From a virus: a stretch of DNA of 25,950 bases. Below are positions 9,753 through 15,837 of this stretch, piece after piece (the first letter of the stretch is position 1; each line of letters begins with the position of its first letter). The notes below the pieces were generated by a model. It made no database searches. It was not told where the DNA came from and saw only the letters and a list, made by a program, of their open reading frames with translations. Location of the stretch: the IMG/VR virus record IMGVR_UViG_3300043410_000211, positions 1-25,950 of that record; one strand, written 5' to 3'. The translations under genes were made by a program, and so were the position numbers.

Positions 9753-10643
9753 ATGTTTAAACTAATTAAAACACCGATTCTTAGTCTTGAAGGTAGAGAA
9801 GAAATTGGTATTAATAACAATTATAGAACTACTATGGGATACAATACAGCAACTAAACAAATTAAAGTTTCTGTAGATAAAGTAGTTCGCCCAGATTTAA
9901 CTCGTGATGAAGATGTAGAACTTTCTTATGACAACGTTGACGAGAGATTTTTCAGTGTTTCAGATTTTCCAAAAAATTATGATTCATCCTTTTGGTTCGT
10001 TGACTTTGATGTAACAACAGAAAAGATTATTGGACCGATTGAAATGACTGATTTCATAACATCATTAAATCTACCAGCAAAGGGTGCTCCTCACTGGAAT
10101 AGAACTGTTGCTACAAGATATAATAGTAACTTATTACCATGTTTTTCTTTAGGTATTTTTGATAAAGACTCAGTTGACTTCAACCAAGCTATGTTAATAT
10201 TCCATATCGTCAATGCTCCTGGAGCTTATGGAGATACAGTTCTTGAGAATGAAGCTGAGCTAATGACTAATCAAGAACGCATCGATTGGTATACAACTGT
10301 TAAACCAGATATTACTTTTGATTTATTAGACTCAGAAGGTAATGTTGATAGCTCAGCTGTATTCACCAAAGAATACCCATGCCATTATAAAGTTCAACTA
10401 GCACATTCTGATGTGTATAACTTTAAATTTAATTTCAATAAAGAAAATTTCCCTACTGTTGTTAATACATACGAAGTTGTAACTGTTAATTGTACAACAA
10501 ATAAAAATAGAATTAGTTCTGCTAATGGAAGTTCTAATTTAACAATTACTAGTTCTGGATTAACTGCTGGAGATTACATTAAGGTTAAATTGACTGCTGG
10601 AAGATATCTTTCTTATGCAGAACTTTGGATTGAAATAGTTTAA
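9753..10643 (+). CDS. Unknown 296-aa protein between Cys-rich gene and terminator
   Basis: I do not recognise this protein. It starts at an ATG with AAGG eight bases upstream, 11 bases after the Cys-rich gene, and is the last gene before a strong terminator, so the two are probably co-transcribed. It has no signal peptide, no membrane segment and no catalytic motif that I can name. The first 200 residues are a mixed, aromatic-rich domain (SSFWFVDFDV, GAPHWNRTVATRYNSN). The last 90 residues look like a beta-sandwich, with Thr/Asn/Ser-rich strands ending in GRYLSYAELWIEIV, as in carbohydrate-binding or fibre-tip domains. A tail-associated role, possibly joined to the Cys-rich protein, is inferred from position only. 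Confidence 0.75.
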   Translation: MFKLIKTPILSLEGREEIGINNNYRTTMGYNTATKQIKVSVDKVVRPDLTRDEDVELSYDNVDERFFSVSDFPKNYDSSFWFVDFDVTTEKIIGPIEMTDFITSLNLPAKGAPHWNRTVATRYNSNLLPCFSLGIFDKDSVDFNQAMLIFHIVNAPGAYGDTVLENEAELMTNQERIDWYTTVKPDITFDLLDSEGNVDSSAVFTKEYPCHYKVQLAHSDVYNFKFNFNKENFPTVVNTYEVVTVNCTTNKNRISSANGSSNLTITSSGLTAGDYIKVKLTAGRYLSYAELWIEIV

Positions 10644-10659
10644 CTTATTATACGATCGC

Positions 10660-10666
10660 CTAAATA
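10660..10666 (+). promoter_or_regulatory. Putative late promoter variant CTAAATA before the rSAM gene
   Basis: CTAAATA, one base off ATAAATA, lies 44 bases before the radical SAM start codon and runs into the left arm of the terminator hairpin. If used like a T4 late box, RNA would start near 10672-10676 and lack the hairpin's left arm. The same 7-mer also occurs by chance in coding DNA here, so this is tentative. Confidence 0.4.
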
Positions 10667-10698
10667 CCCTGTGTAAAGACAGGGTATTTTTATTTTAT
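10662..10698 (+). terminator. Rho-independent terminator after the 296-aa gene
   Basis: An 11-bp perfect stem (10662-10672 with 10679-10689), core ATACCCTGT/ACAGGGTAT, encloses a six-base loop GTAAAG and is followed by a T-rich run TTTTATTTTATT. It closes the unit holding the S74 fibre, Cys-rich and 296-aa genes. Confidence 0.9.
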
Positions 10699-10709
10699 TA
10701 AGGAAATAT

Positions 10710-12179
10710 ATGAGTGCTTATAAACTAGTCCTACAAGGGGCTAATGATGTGAAACAAATTATGATATATGATCCAATTACATCAGAGATGTATTGGGAAG
10801 AAACTCTAGAACGACCAGATTTACAACATATTAGTAATGGTCTTCAATACGATTTCACAACTAAAGTGTGGACACCAGCTAACGTAACTAATCCACATGA
10901 TCCAGCATTACATGGAAAGAAATCGGCAACTCCAAAAACTATTAAAATTACAATGGGATTGAAGTGTAATTATGCTTGCTCATATTGTAATCAAGCACAT
11001 CAACCACATGACCCAGTTGGTGGACCAGAAGATGCTGAGGAATTAATTCAAAAAATTAAAACCAATTTTAATTTCACTACATATGATAGATTTAGATTAG
11101 AATTTTGGGGTGGTGAACCATTAGTATATTGGAAAACTTTAAAACCATTAGCTGAGAAAGTTCGTAAAGTTTATCCTAACGCATCTTTTAATATTGTTAC
11201 CAATGGTTCTCTTTTTGATAGAGATAAGATTGATTGGTTTAATCAAATGGGTTTCTCTATCGGTATGTCTCATGATGGTCCATTACACGCTCAGAATCGT
11301 GGTCCAGACCCATTAGATGAACCAAAGGCAAAAGATGCTGTTGTTTATGCTCTTAAAACTTTGGGAAAAATGAGATTCGGATTTAACGCTGTATTAACTA
11401 GAGAAAATGTATCTTTAGTTGCAGTTAGGAATTTCATTTTAGACAAATTAAATAGAGTTGATTTTGGATATGAACACGTTGACGTTAGTCAAATGGAAAT
11501 ACATGTTACAACAGAAGAATTAATGTTACCGTATGACGATTCTGGAATGGCTCATTCTATACAGACGTCTGATGAGAAAAAAGAAATTCTACACTCATTA
11601 TACTGGGAAACAATTAATAATGACAATGCCTTTAGTATGACCATTCATAGTAAGATTAAGTCTTTCTTCGAATCAATTGTTTATAAACGTCCAGCAGAAG
11701 TTCTTGGTCAAAAATGTGGTATGGATAGAGAAGATAATATTGCTATTGATATGAAAGGTAACGTAACTACTTGCCAAAACACTTCTTCTTTAACTAAGCA
11801 TAATTTAGGTAATATTGAACAATTAGAAGATGTTAGATTAACTAATTCTTATCATTGGTCAACACGCTCAGAGTGTCCTTCTTGTCCAGTCGTTCAGTTA
11901 TGTCAGGGTGCGTGTTTGTTCTTAGAAGATCAATATTGGGAACAGGCTTGCGAAAACTTATATTGGTATAACTTGGCCATGTTGGCTTCTTGTTTATTCA
12001 TTATGACAGATGGTTTAATTCTAGTTGAAATTCAAGGAGATAAGATTAGATATGATGGTATCAAGTCTCAACCAGTTATTGATATAGATTTCGTTAAAAC
12101 TGGTGGTAAACAAAAATCTTGGAAAGTTAGAAAACCAATTAACATTCCAGTAGTTCAAGTTCCAACAGTTCCACAATAA
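10710..12179 (+). CDS. Radical SAM / SPASM-domain enzyme, putative peptide-modifying
   Basis: The 489-aa enzyme has the radical SAM cluster motif C86-x3-C90-x2-C93 (CNYACSYC), which binds the 4Fe-4S cluster that cleaves S-adenosylmethionine. It also has the GGEP motif at 134-137 and a SPASM-type C-terminal domain with Cys 336, 355, 389, 392, 398, 402 and 414, enough for auxiliary Fe-S clusters. The architecture matches anaerobic sulfatase-maturase-like and RiPP-maturing enzymes, which act on cysteine, serine or other peptide side chains. An unrecognised N-terminal segment of about 75 residues precedes the barrel and a tail of about 60 follows. AAGGA precedes the ATG and the next gene overlaps its stop. 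No sulfatase is visible in the window, so the Cys-rich protein at 9373-9741 is the obvious candidate substrate; that pairing is inference. Confidence 0.9.
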   Translation: MSAYKLVLQGANDVKQIMIYDPITSEMYWEETLERPDLQHISNGLQYDFTTKVWTPANVTNPHDPALHGKKSATPKTIKITMGLKCNYACSYCNQAHQPHDPVGGPEDAEELIQKIKTNFNFTTYDRFRLEFWGGEPLVYWKTLKPLAEKVRKVYPNASFNIVTNGSLFDRDKIDWFNQMGFSIGMSHDGPLHAQNRGPDPLDEPKAKDAVVYALKTLGKMRFGFNAVLTRENVSLVAVRNFILDKLNRVDFGYEHVDVSQMEIHVTTEELMLPYDDSGMAHSIQTSDEKKEILHSLYWETINNDNAFSMTIHSKIKSFFESIVYKRPAEVLGQKCGMDREDNIAIDMKGNVTTCQNTSSLTKHNLGNIEQLEDVRLTNSYHWSTRSECPSCPVVQLCQGACLFLEDQYWEQACENLYWYNLAMLASCLFIMTDGLILVEIQGDKIRYDGIKSQPVIDIDFVKTGGKQKSWKVRKPINIPVVQVPTVPQ

Positions 12180-12502
12180 TGGCATTTATTGATTGTAATG
12201 TATGGGAAGTTATTAAATTTCCAAGATATGGAAGAGATAACGACAAATACACCATAGCTGAGGTCAAATATCAAAACTCAGAGAATAATGTATATCAAAG
12301 TAATAACTTCAATATACAAATACCAGAATTTGAAATATACGGAACAGATGAACAAAAATCGTTTATCAATAAATATAAAGAGATTTTAATAGAAAACCGC
12401 ATTCCAGTCCTAACTTGCAAACTAAATAATGGAATGGAGCGTTGGGTAATCGACTTGTCCATGGCAGATTACCTGTTGCATAAAATAACAAAGGAGAAAT
12501 AA
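12179..12502 (+). CDS. Unknown 107-aa protein coupled to the rSAM gene
   Basis: The ATG shares its A with the TAA of the radical SAM gene, and no good ribosome site is visible upstream, so translation is probably coupled. That implies matched amounts of the two proteins. I do not recognise the family. The sequence is charged and soluble, with aromatic residues (WEVIKFPRYGRDNDKY), a probable beta-rich N-terminal half and a helical C-terminus (DLSMADYLLHKITKEK); there is no signal peptide or Cys cluster. A small partner or substrate-presenting subunit for the enzyme would fit, by analogy with stand-alone peptide-recognition proteins in RiPP systems. No winged-helix recognition-domain signature can be claimed by eye. 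Confidence 0.75.
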   Translation: MAFIDCNVWEVIKFPRYGRDNDKYTIAEVKYQNSENNVYQSNNFNIQIPEFEIYGTDEQKSFINKYKEILIENRIPVLTCKLNNGMERWVIDLSMADYLLHKITKEK

Positions 12503-13450
12503 ATGGAACAAAAACACGTAAAGTGGGTCATTGCTCACGAACCAATCGGTTTGTTCTTAAAAGTCGCTGAGAGATTTGCTAAAGAAGTTAATGAGCAAAC
12601 TGGTGGTAAATTCAATATCGAAGTTCTTTCATTATCTGATTATTCTACAAAATATAATGAAGGTAAGAAAATCACTAAAGACGCTTTAATGGAATTAGTT
12701 GATTCTGGTAAAATTGAAATGAGTCATATCTACACTACTTGGTTGGCTGATTATAATAAAGACCTACATGCGTTAGATCTTCCATTCCTGTTCCGTGACC
12801 ACGCTCATGCTGACGCAGTTTTAGAAGGTGAGATTGGTACTGAATTATTAGCTGGTGTATCTAAGCAGTCAAACATCAAAGCCATGTCTTTCACTTATTC
12901 AGGTGGATATCGTGTTGTTCCAGCTAACTTCCGTGCTGATACAGTAGAAGCATGGAAAGGTCGTACTGTTCGTACATCACGCTCTCCAGTTGCCGTTGAA
13001 ACTTTCAAGTTACTTGGCGCAGAACCAAAAGAGCACATTGCATTAGAAGAAATGAACGCAGCTGCTAAGGCTGGCGAAATTGAAGCTGGCGAATCTACTT
13101 ATGTTCGTGTATTCCCACTACAACAGAATGAAGCATTCAGCGTTGTTAACGATACAGCTCATAGCTTATTCTTAACTTCTATTATTGTTAATCAAGATTT
13201 CTTTAAACAGTTCGATGCTGAAACTCAAGAGATTTTGTCTACTGCTGCATTTAATGCTGCTCGTGCAGAACGTCGCGAGTCAGTTGCTGATATTCCAAAC
13301 ATCTTAGCTGAATGCGAAGCTAAAGGTGTTGAGGTTGTTAAAATGTCTGCTGAACAAGAAATTAAATTCAAAGAAATCACTTATTCTGTTTATGAAAAAT
13401 TTGCTGATTATTTCACTCCAGGATTGGTACAAAAGATTCAACTACATTAA
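12503..13450 (+). CDS. DctP-like TRAP solute-binding protein without signal peptide
   Basis: The 315-aa protein matches the fold pattern of the periplasmic DctP/TRAP solute receptors: DLPFLFRDHAHADAVLEGE (92-110) is close to the family's DLPFLF signature, and RTVRTSRSPVAVETFKLLGA (154-173) is the segment that normally carries the Arg contacting the ligand carboxylate (probably Arg157). Family members carry an N-terminal export signal; here the mature domain begins almost at once (MEQKHVKWVIAHEPIGLF) with no hydrophobic core, so it should stay in the cytoplasm or enter the virion. No TRAP membrane subunits are encoded nearby. The ribosome site AAAGGAG is strong, and the gene ends just before a terminator. 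Codon use looks like its neighbours. The ligand and role are unknown. Confidence 0.85.
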   Translation: MEQKHVKWVIAHEPIGLFLKVAERFAKEVNEQTGGKFNIEVLSLSDYSTKYNEGKKITKDALMELVDSGKIEMSHIYTTWLADYNKDLHALDLPFLFRDHAHADAVLEGEIGTELLAGVSKQSNIKAMSFTYSGGYRVVPANFRADTVEAWKGRTVRTSRSPVAVETFKLLGAEPKEHIALEEMNAAAKAGEIEAGESTYVRVFPLQQNEAFSVVNDTAHSLFLTSIIVNQDFFKQFDAETQEILSTAAFNAARAERRESVADIPNILAECEAKGVEVVKMSAEQEIKFKEITYSVYEKFADYFTPGLVQKIQLH

Positions 13451-13462
13451 TTGTAATTGACG

Positions 13463-13469
13463 CTAAATA
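13463..13469 (+). promoter_or_regulatory. Putative late promoter variant CTAAATA before the PP-loop gene
   Basis: CGCTAAATA precedes the terminator hairpin and overlaps its first base, 39 bases before the ATG at 13508. The same nine bases occur on the minus strand at 15172-15180 upstream of the oppositely oriented gene. The arrangement matches that at 10660. Confidence 0.4.
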
Positions 13470-13494
13470 ATTGGGAGCTTCGGCTCCCAATTTT
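13469..13494 (+). terminator. Rho-independent terminator after the DctP-like gene
   Basis: A perfect 10-bp stem (AATTGGGAGC / GCTCCCAATT) is closed by a stable TTCG tetraloop and followed by a short T run. It ends the rSAM / 107-aa / DctP-like unit. Confidence 0.92.
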
Positions 13495-13507
13495 CATTGA
13501 GGATATT

Positions 13508-14533
13508 ATGAAACAAATTTTACATTACAATGTGTTCACAGTTCCATCACTAATAGAAAAAGATGATGCCAGTGTAATTCCATATATTAAGAATAAAGAA
13601 GTATTTTCCATTTACAGAAAATACAACATGGACACAATGAATTTTGTGTATGATAGAACTGGTAATGTTCCTCACTATTTAAACGTAAAACCAGATTTAT
13701 TTGCGATACCGAATTCGCCGACATTTAATAAATCGTTTGAACAGATTGTAGAAGAACGAGCAAAAGAATTATTATCGTATAATAAACCGATTAATGTTGT
13801 TTGGAGCGGTGGTATTGATAGCACGTTGGCTTTATTTTCTTTATTAAAATTCGCCAATGACCCAAAACAAATAACAGTATATGGAACATACAGTTCTATA
13901 TTAGAATCTGGTAATATGTTTGATAAAAATATATTACCGACTGGGTGTAATTATAGAATTAGAGTTGCATCCAAAAAAGAATTTGAAGATGAAGACTGTA
14001 TTTATGTTACTGGTTTTATGGGTAATCAGTTATTCGGACCTACAGACGATTTTTCTAAAAACTCTAAAGTGACATTATTTCATCACCAATTTAATTCTGA
14101 TGATATTTTAGATCCATATGAAAAATGTATTAATGAAGAATTGCTATCTTTTTTAAAACCAGCCATTGACGCTTCTCCAAAAAAGATTGAAACAGTTAGA
14201 GATTTAAGATGGTATTTCATTTTCAATTTTGACTGGTATACAGCTAAATTTGACGCCATGGTTAATACAAAAAATTGGAATAAAGTTCACCACTTTTTTG
14301 ATACGGAAGATTTTCAAAAATATGCTGTTACGACTAAAGAACCCTTTACTAAAATTAAAGGCGATTCCTTAACCCATAGATGGGTAATGCGAGAATTGAT
14401 TGAGGATTATAGTGGAAATAGTCACTATGCTTGGAATAAAACAAAAGGGGTTTCGAGTCTTAGTAACTCAAACCCCTCTTGGATGTTTCTATTAGATGAT
14501 TATTCTATTCTGTATAACCAACCAAAACGTTGA
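13508..14533 (+). CDS. PP-loop (asparagine-synthase-like) ATP pyrophosphatase
   Basis: I chose the ATG at 13508 (341 aa) with GAGG five bases upstream; a longer in-frame TTG start at 13457 would translate through the terminator hairpin and is unlikely. Residues 96-106 (INVVWSGGIDS-T) form the PP-loop SGGxDS signature that binds ATP and adenylates a carboxyl or carbonyl group, as in asparagine synthetase, argininosuccinate synthase or tRNA thiolases. There is no N-terminal Cys2 glutaminase domain, so it is not a complete AsnB-type enzyme; ammonia or another nucleophile would be needed. The N-terminal 90 residues and the C-terminal 150 are not recognised. The last 29 bases overlap the end of the convergent minus-strand gene. 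Peptide amide or ring-forming chemistry (as in lasso-peptide cyclases) is possible but unproven. Confidence 0.8.
   Translation: MKQILHYNVFTVPSLIEKDDASVIPYIKNKEVFSIYRKYNMDTMNFVYDRTGNVPHYLNVKPDLFAIPNSPTFNKSFEQIVEERAKELLSYNKPINVVWSGGIDSTLALFSLLKFANDPKQITVYGTYSSILESGNMFDKNILPTGCNYRIRVASKKEFEDEDCIYVTGFMGNQLFGPTDDFSKNSKVTLFHHQFNSDDILDPYEKCINEELLSFLKPAIDASPKKIETVRDLRWYFIFNFDWYTAKFDAMVNTKNWNKVHHFFDTEDFQKYAVTTKEPFTKIKGDSLTHRWVMRELIEDYSGNSHYAWNKTKGVSSLSNSNPSWMFLLDDYSILYNQPKR
14434..14477 (-). terminator. Terminator of the minus-strand gene, inside the convergent CDS
   Basis: Read on the minus strand, AGGGGTTT and AAACCCCT arms plus inner GAGT/ACTC pairs with a one-base bulge form a hairpin (14446-14477), followed by TTTTGTTTTAT. 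It lies 28 bases past the stop at 14505 and within the coding end of the PP-loop gene. On the plus strand the downstream side is not T-rich, so it should act mainly on minus-strand transcripts. Confidence 0.75.
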
Positions 14534-15113
14534 AAGTTACATATGCTTCGTTACCCAAGTTTGTTTCAACATAACGTTGTAAATAACCTGGAGTTACAAT
14601 AATTTCACTTTCGATTGCTTGAACGTAGAAGTATGTTCCAATCAATCCTTGCGAAACCTTTTGACGAATTGTTTGGACAGCACCACGTGGGTCTACGAAA
14701 TATGTAGACGGGATGTATTCTCTACCATTTAACACGAATGTGAATACTAATGATGAGTTCTCATAAGCGTGTACTGGAATGTGTTCTCTTGGTTGTTGGA
14801 ACATAATATTAGAACCAAGAATTACTGGAATTTTTTCGTTTTCTACAACTTCTGGCAATTTAGAACAAATGTCAAAAATTGCTTGTTTGATAACAGAAAC
14901 GAATTCTTCGTCTAATGATAAGACATCTCTTTCGTCTTGAGAAGAAGAAAGTTTTCCAGCAGCGTCAATTAGTTGTTGTTTAATGTCTTCATGACGTTTA
15001 TTGTCGAACATAAACAAAGTTGTCGGAAACAAGTGTTTTTCAAATGTTTGTTCGACCAGAGGTAGTGCCTCAGTTGTAATAGTACCATTTTGTGGGGATT
15101 GTGTGGTTTCCAT
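14505..15113 (-). CDS. Cupin/2OG-oxygenase-like protein, active site uncertain
   Basis: The 202-aa protein is the only gene on this strand. GGAG lies five bases before its ATG, and it has its own TATAAATA box upstream and terminator downstream. The second half looks like a double-stranded beta-helix resembling the putative 2OG-Fe(II) oxygenases (TIGR02466-like) common in T4-like marine phages: HIPVHAYENSSLVFTFVLNG (111-130), a VDPRGA turn (140-145) and VTPGYLQRYVETN (173-185) where the family usually has a distal metal-binding His. That His is replaced here, and the first motif is not a clean HxD/E. The protein may therefore be inactive, use other ligands, or be a non-catalytic cupin. The N-terminal 90 residues are helical. 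The substrate is unknown and the fold call is moderate. Confidence 0.7.
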   Translation of the reverse strand: METTQSPQNGTITTEALPLVEQTFEKHLFPTTLFMFDNKRHEDIKQQLIDAAGKLSSSQDERDVLSLDEEFVSVIKQAIFDICSKLPEVVENEKIPVILGSNIMFQQPREHIPVHAYENSSLVFTFVLNGREYIPSTYFVDPRGAVQTIRQKVSQGLIGTYFYVQAIESEIIVTPGYLQRYVETNLGNEAYVTFNVLVGYTE

Positions 15114-15157
15114 GCTAACTCCATAAGTTAAAAAATATCGCTTTCGCCGTATATTGT

Positions 15158-15165
15158 TATTTATA
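15158..15165 (-). promoter_or_regulatory. Consensus T4 late promoter TATAAATA (minus strand)
   Basis: A perfect TATAAATA on the minus strand lies 44 bases upstream of the ATG at 15113. It is the only full eight-base match to the T4 late consensus that I located in the intergenic gaps. Confidence 0.7.
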
Positions 15166-15171
15166 CGAAGA

Positions 15172-15180
15172 TATTTAGCG
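15172..15180 (-). promoter_or_regulatory. CGCTAAATA copy upstream of the minus-strand late box
   Basis: On the minus strand CGCTAAATA lies seven bases upstream of TATAAATA and is identical to the nine bases at 13461-13469. It could be a second weak promoter box or a spacer sequence. Confidence 0.3.
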
Positions 15181-15192
15181 TTCCAAAATAAG

Positions 15193-15199
15193 ATAAATA
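15193..15199 (+). promoter_or_regulatory. Late promoter-like box (ATAAATA) for the fibre cluster
   Basis: AGATAAATA lies 33 bases before the ATG at 15232, divergent from the minus-strand box 28 bases away. It would drive the fibre genes from 15232 on. Confidence 0.6.
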
Positions 15200-15231
15200 A
15201 GTATTGAAATAAATGAATTTTAGGATCAATT

Positions 15232-15564
15232 ATGGCAACTGTTAGTAATCTCGTTGTTGACGCTGGTAGTGACTACAGCACAATTATCACTGTGGCTGCA
15301 ACTAACGGACAACCATTAGATTTGACTGGATATTCTGTGGCTTCTCAAATGAGAAAGTCTTACACATCTACTCAAGTATTCAATTTTACAGCTACAATAT
15401 ACAATGCTACAACTGGCAAAGTTAGATTACAGTTAAGTTCTGGAACATCAACAACAATTCCAGCTGGAAGATGGTTGTATGATGTTGAGATAACATCTCC
15501 ATCAGGAACAAAAACTAGGGTTGTAGAAGGAATTGTGACAGTAACACCAGAAATTACAAAATAA
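15232..15564 (+). CDS. Small beta-sandwich virion protein
   Basis: The 110-aa protein consists of alternating beta strands: VDAGSDYSTIITV, DLTGYSVASQMRKSY, GKVRLQLSS, AGRWLYDVEITSPSG and TRVVEGIVTVTPEITK. This pattern matches the small domain found at the base of many phage fibres and host-adhesion devices (BppU N-terminal-like), where a structural subunit docks receptor-binding proteins. In T4-like cyanophages similar short genes precede the long fibre genes. AGGATC lies upstream of the ATG. The gene is followed after one base by the next small gene, suggesting one operon through to 18234. A role as fibre adaptor is inferred from fold pattern and position. Confidence 0.75.
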   Translation: MATVSNLVVDAGSDYSTIITVAATNGQPLDLTGYSVASQMRKSYTSTQVFNFTATIYNATTGKVRLQLSSGTSTTIPAGRWLYDVEITSPSGTKTRVVEGIVTVTPEITK

Positions 15565-15565
15565 C

Positions 15566-15823
15566 ATGGCAGAAATTATAGCAACAATTGATGGTTCTAG
15601 TTCTGGTGGCACAACTGCCACAGTTCAAGAAACTGGAATCGTTTTAACATCAACTGATTTATCGAACCCTGCAGTGGTAGAATCTATGGAAAACATCGCA
15701 GACATAGATGTTGCAACTAATGGTAAACAGAATGGTTCGATTTTGGTATATAGAACAATAACAAATAAATGGACTTCCACAACTACGCTTGATGCGCAGG
15801 ATATGGAAGGTGGCGAATTTTAA
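15566..15823 (+). CDS. Small conserved fibre-cluster protein
   Basis: The 85-aa protein starts one base after the previous stop (TAACATG). It is Ser/Thr/Gly-rich with a NGSILVYRTITNKWTSTTTL segment, reminiscent of the 'L-Y-x(3)-T-x-K-W' element in phage fibre-associated proteins, and an acidic end DAQDMEGGEF. Comparable short proteins sit next to the long fibre gene in T4-like cyanophages as far as I recall. It has no Cys, signal or membrane segment. It is probably a virion component or connector; the detailed function is unknown. Confidence 0.7.
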   Translation: MAEIIATIDGSSSGGTTATVQETGIVLTSTDLSNPAVVESMENIADIDVATNGKQNGSILVYRTITNKWTSTTTLDAQDMEGGEF

Positions 15824-15837
15824 CGGAGAAATAAAAG

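Noticed and set aside
13457-13507. Earlier TTG start for the PP-loop protein
   Set aside because: It would translate across the TTCG-loop terminator and lacks a ribosome site; the ATG at 13508 has GAGG at the right distance.
13508-14533. Complete asparagine synthetase (AsnB)
   Set aside because: There is no N-terminal catalytic Cys or glutaminase domain; only the PP-loop ATPase signature is supported.
15133-15176. AAATATC / GATATTT inverted repeat in the divergent gap
   Set aside because: The arms are only seven AT-rich bases with a loop of about 30 bases; it is likely chance around the promoter boxes.
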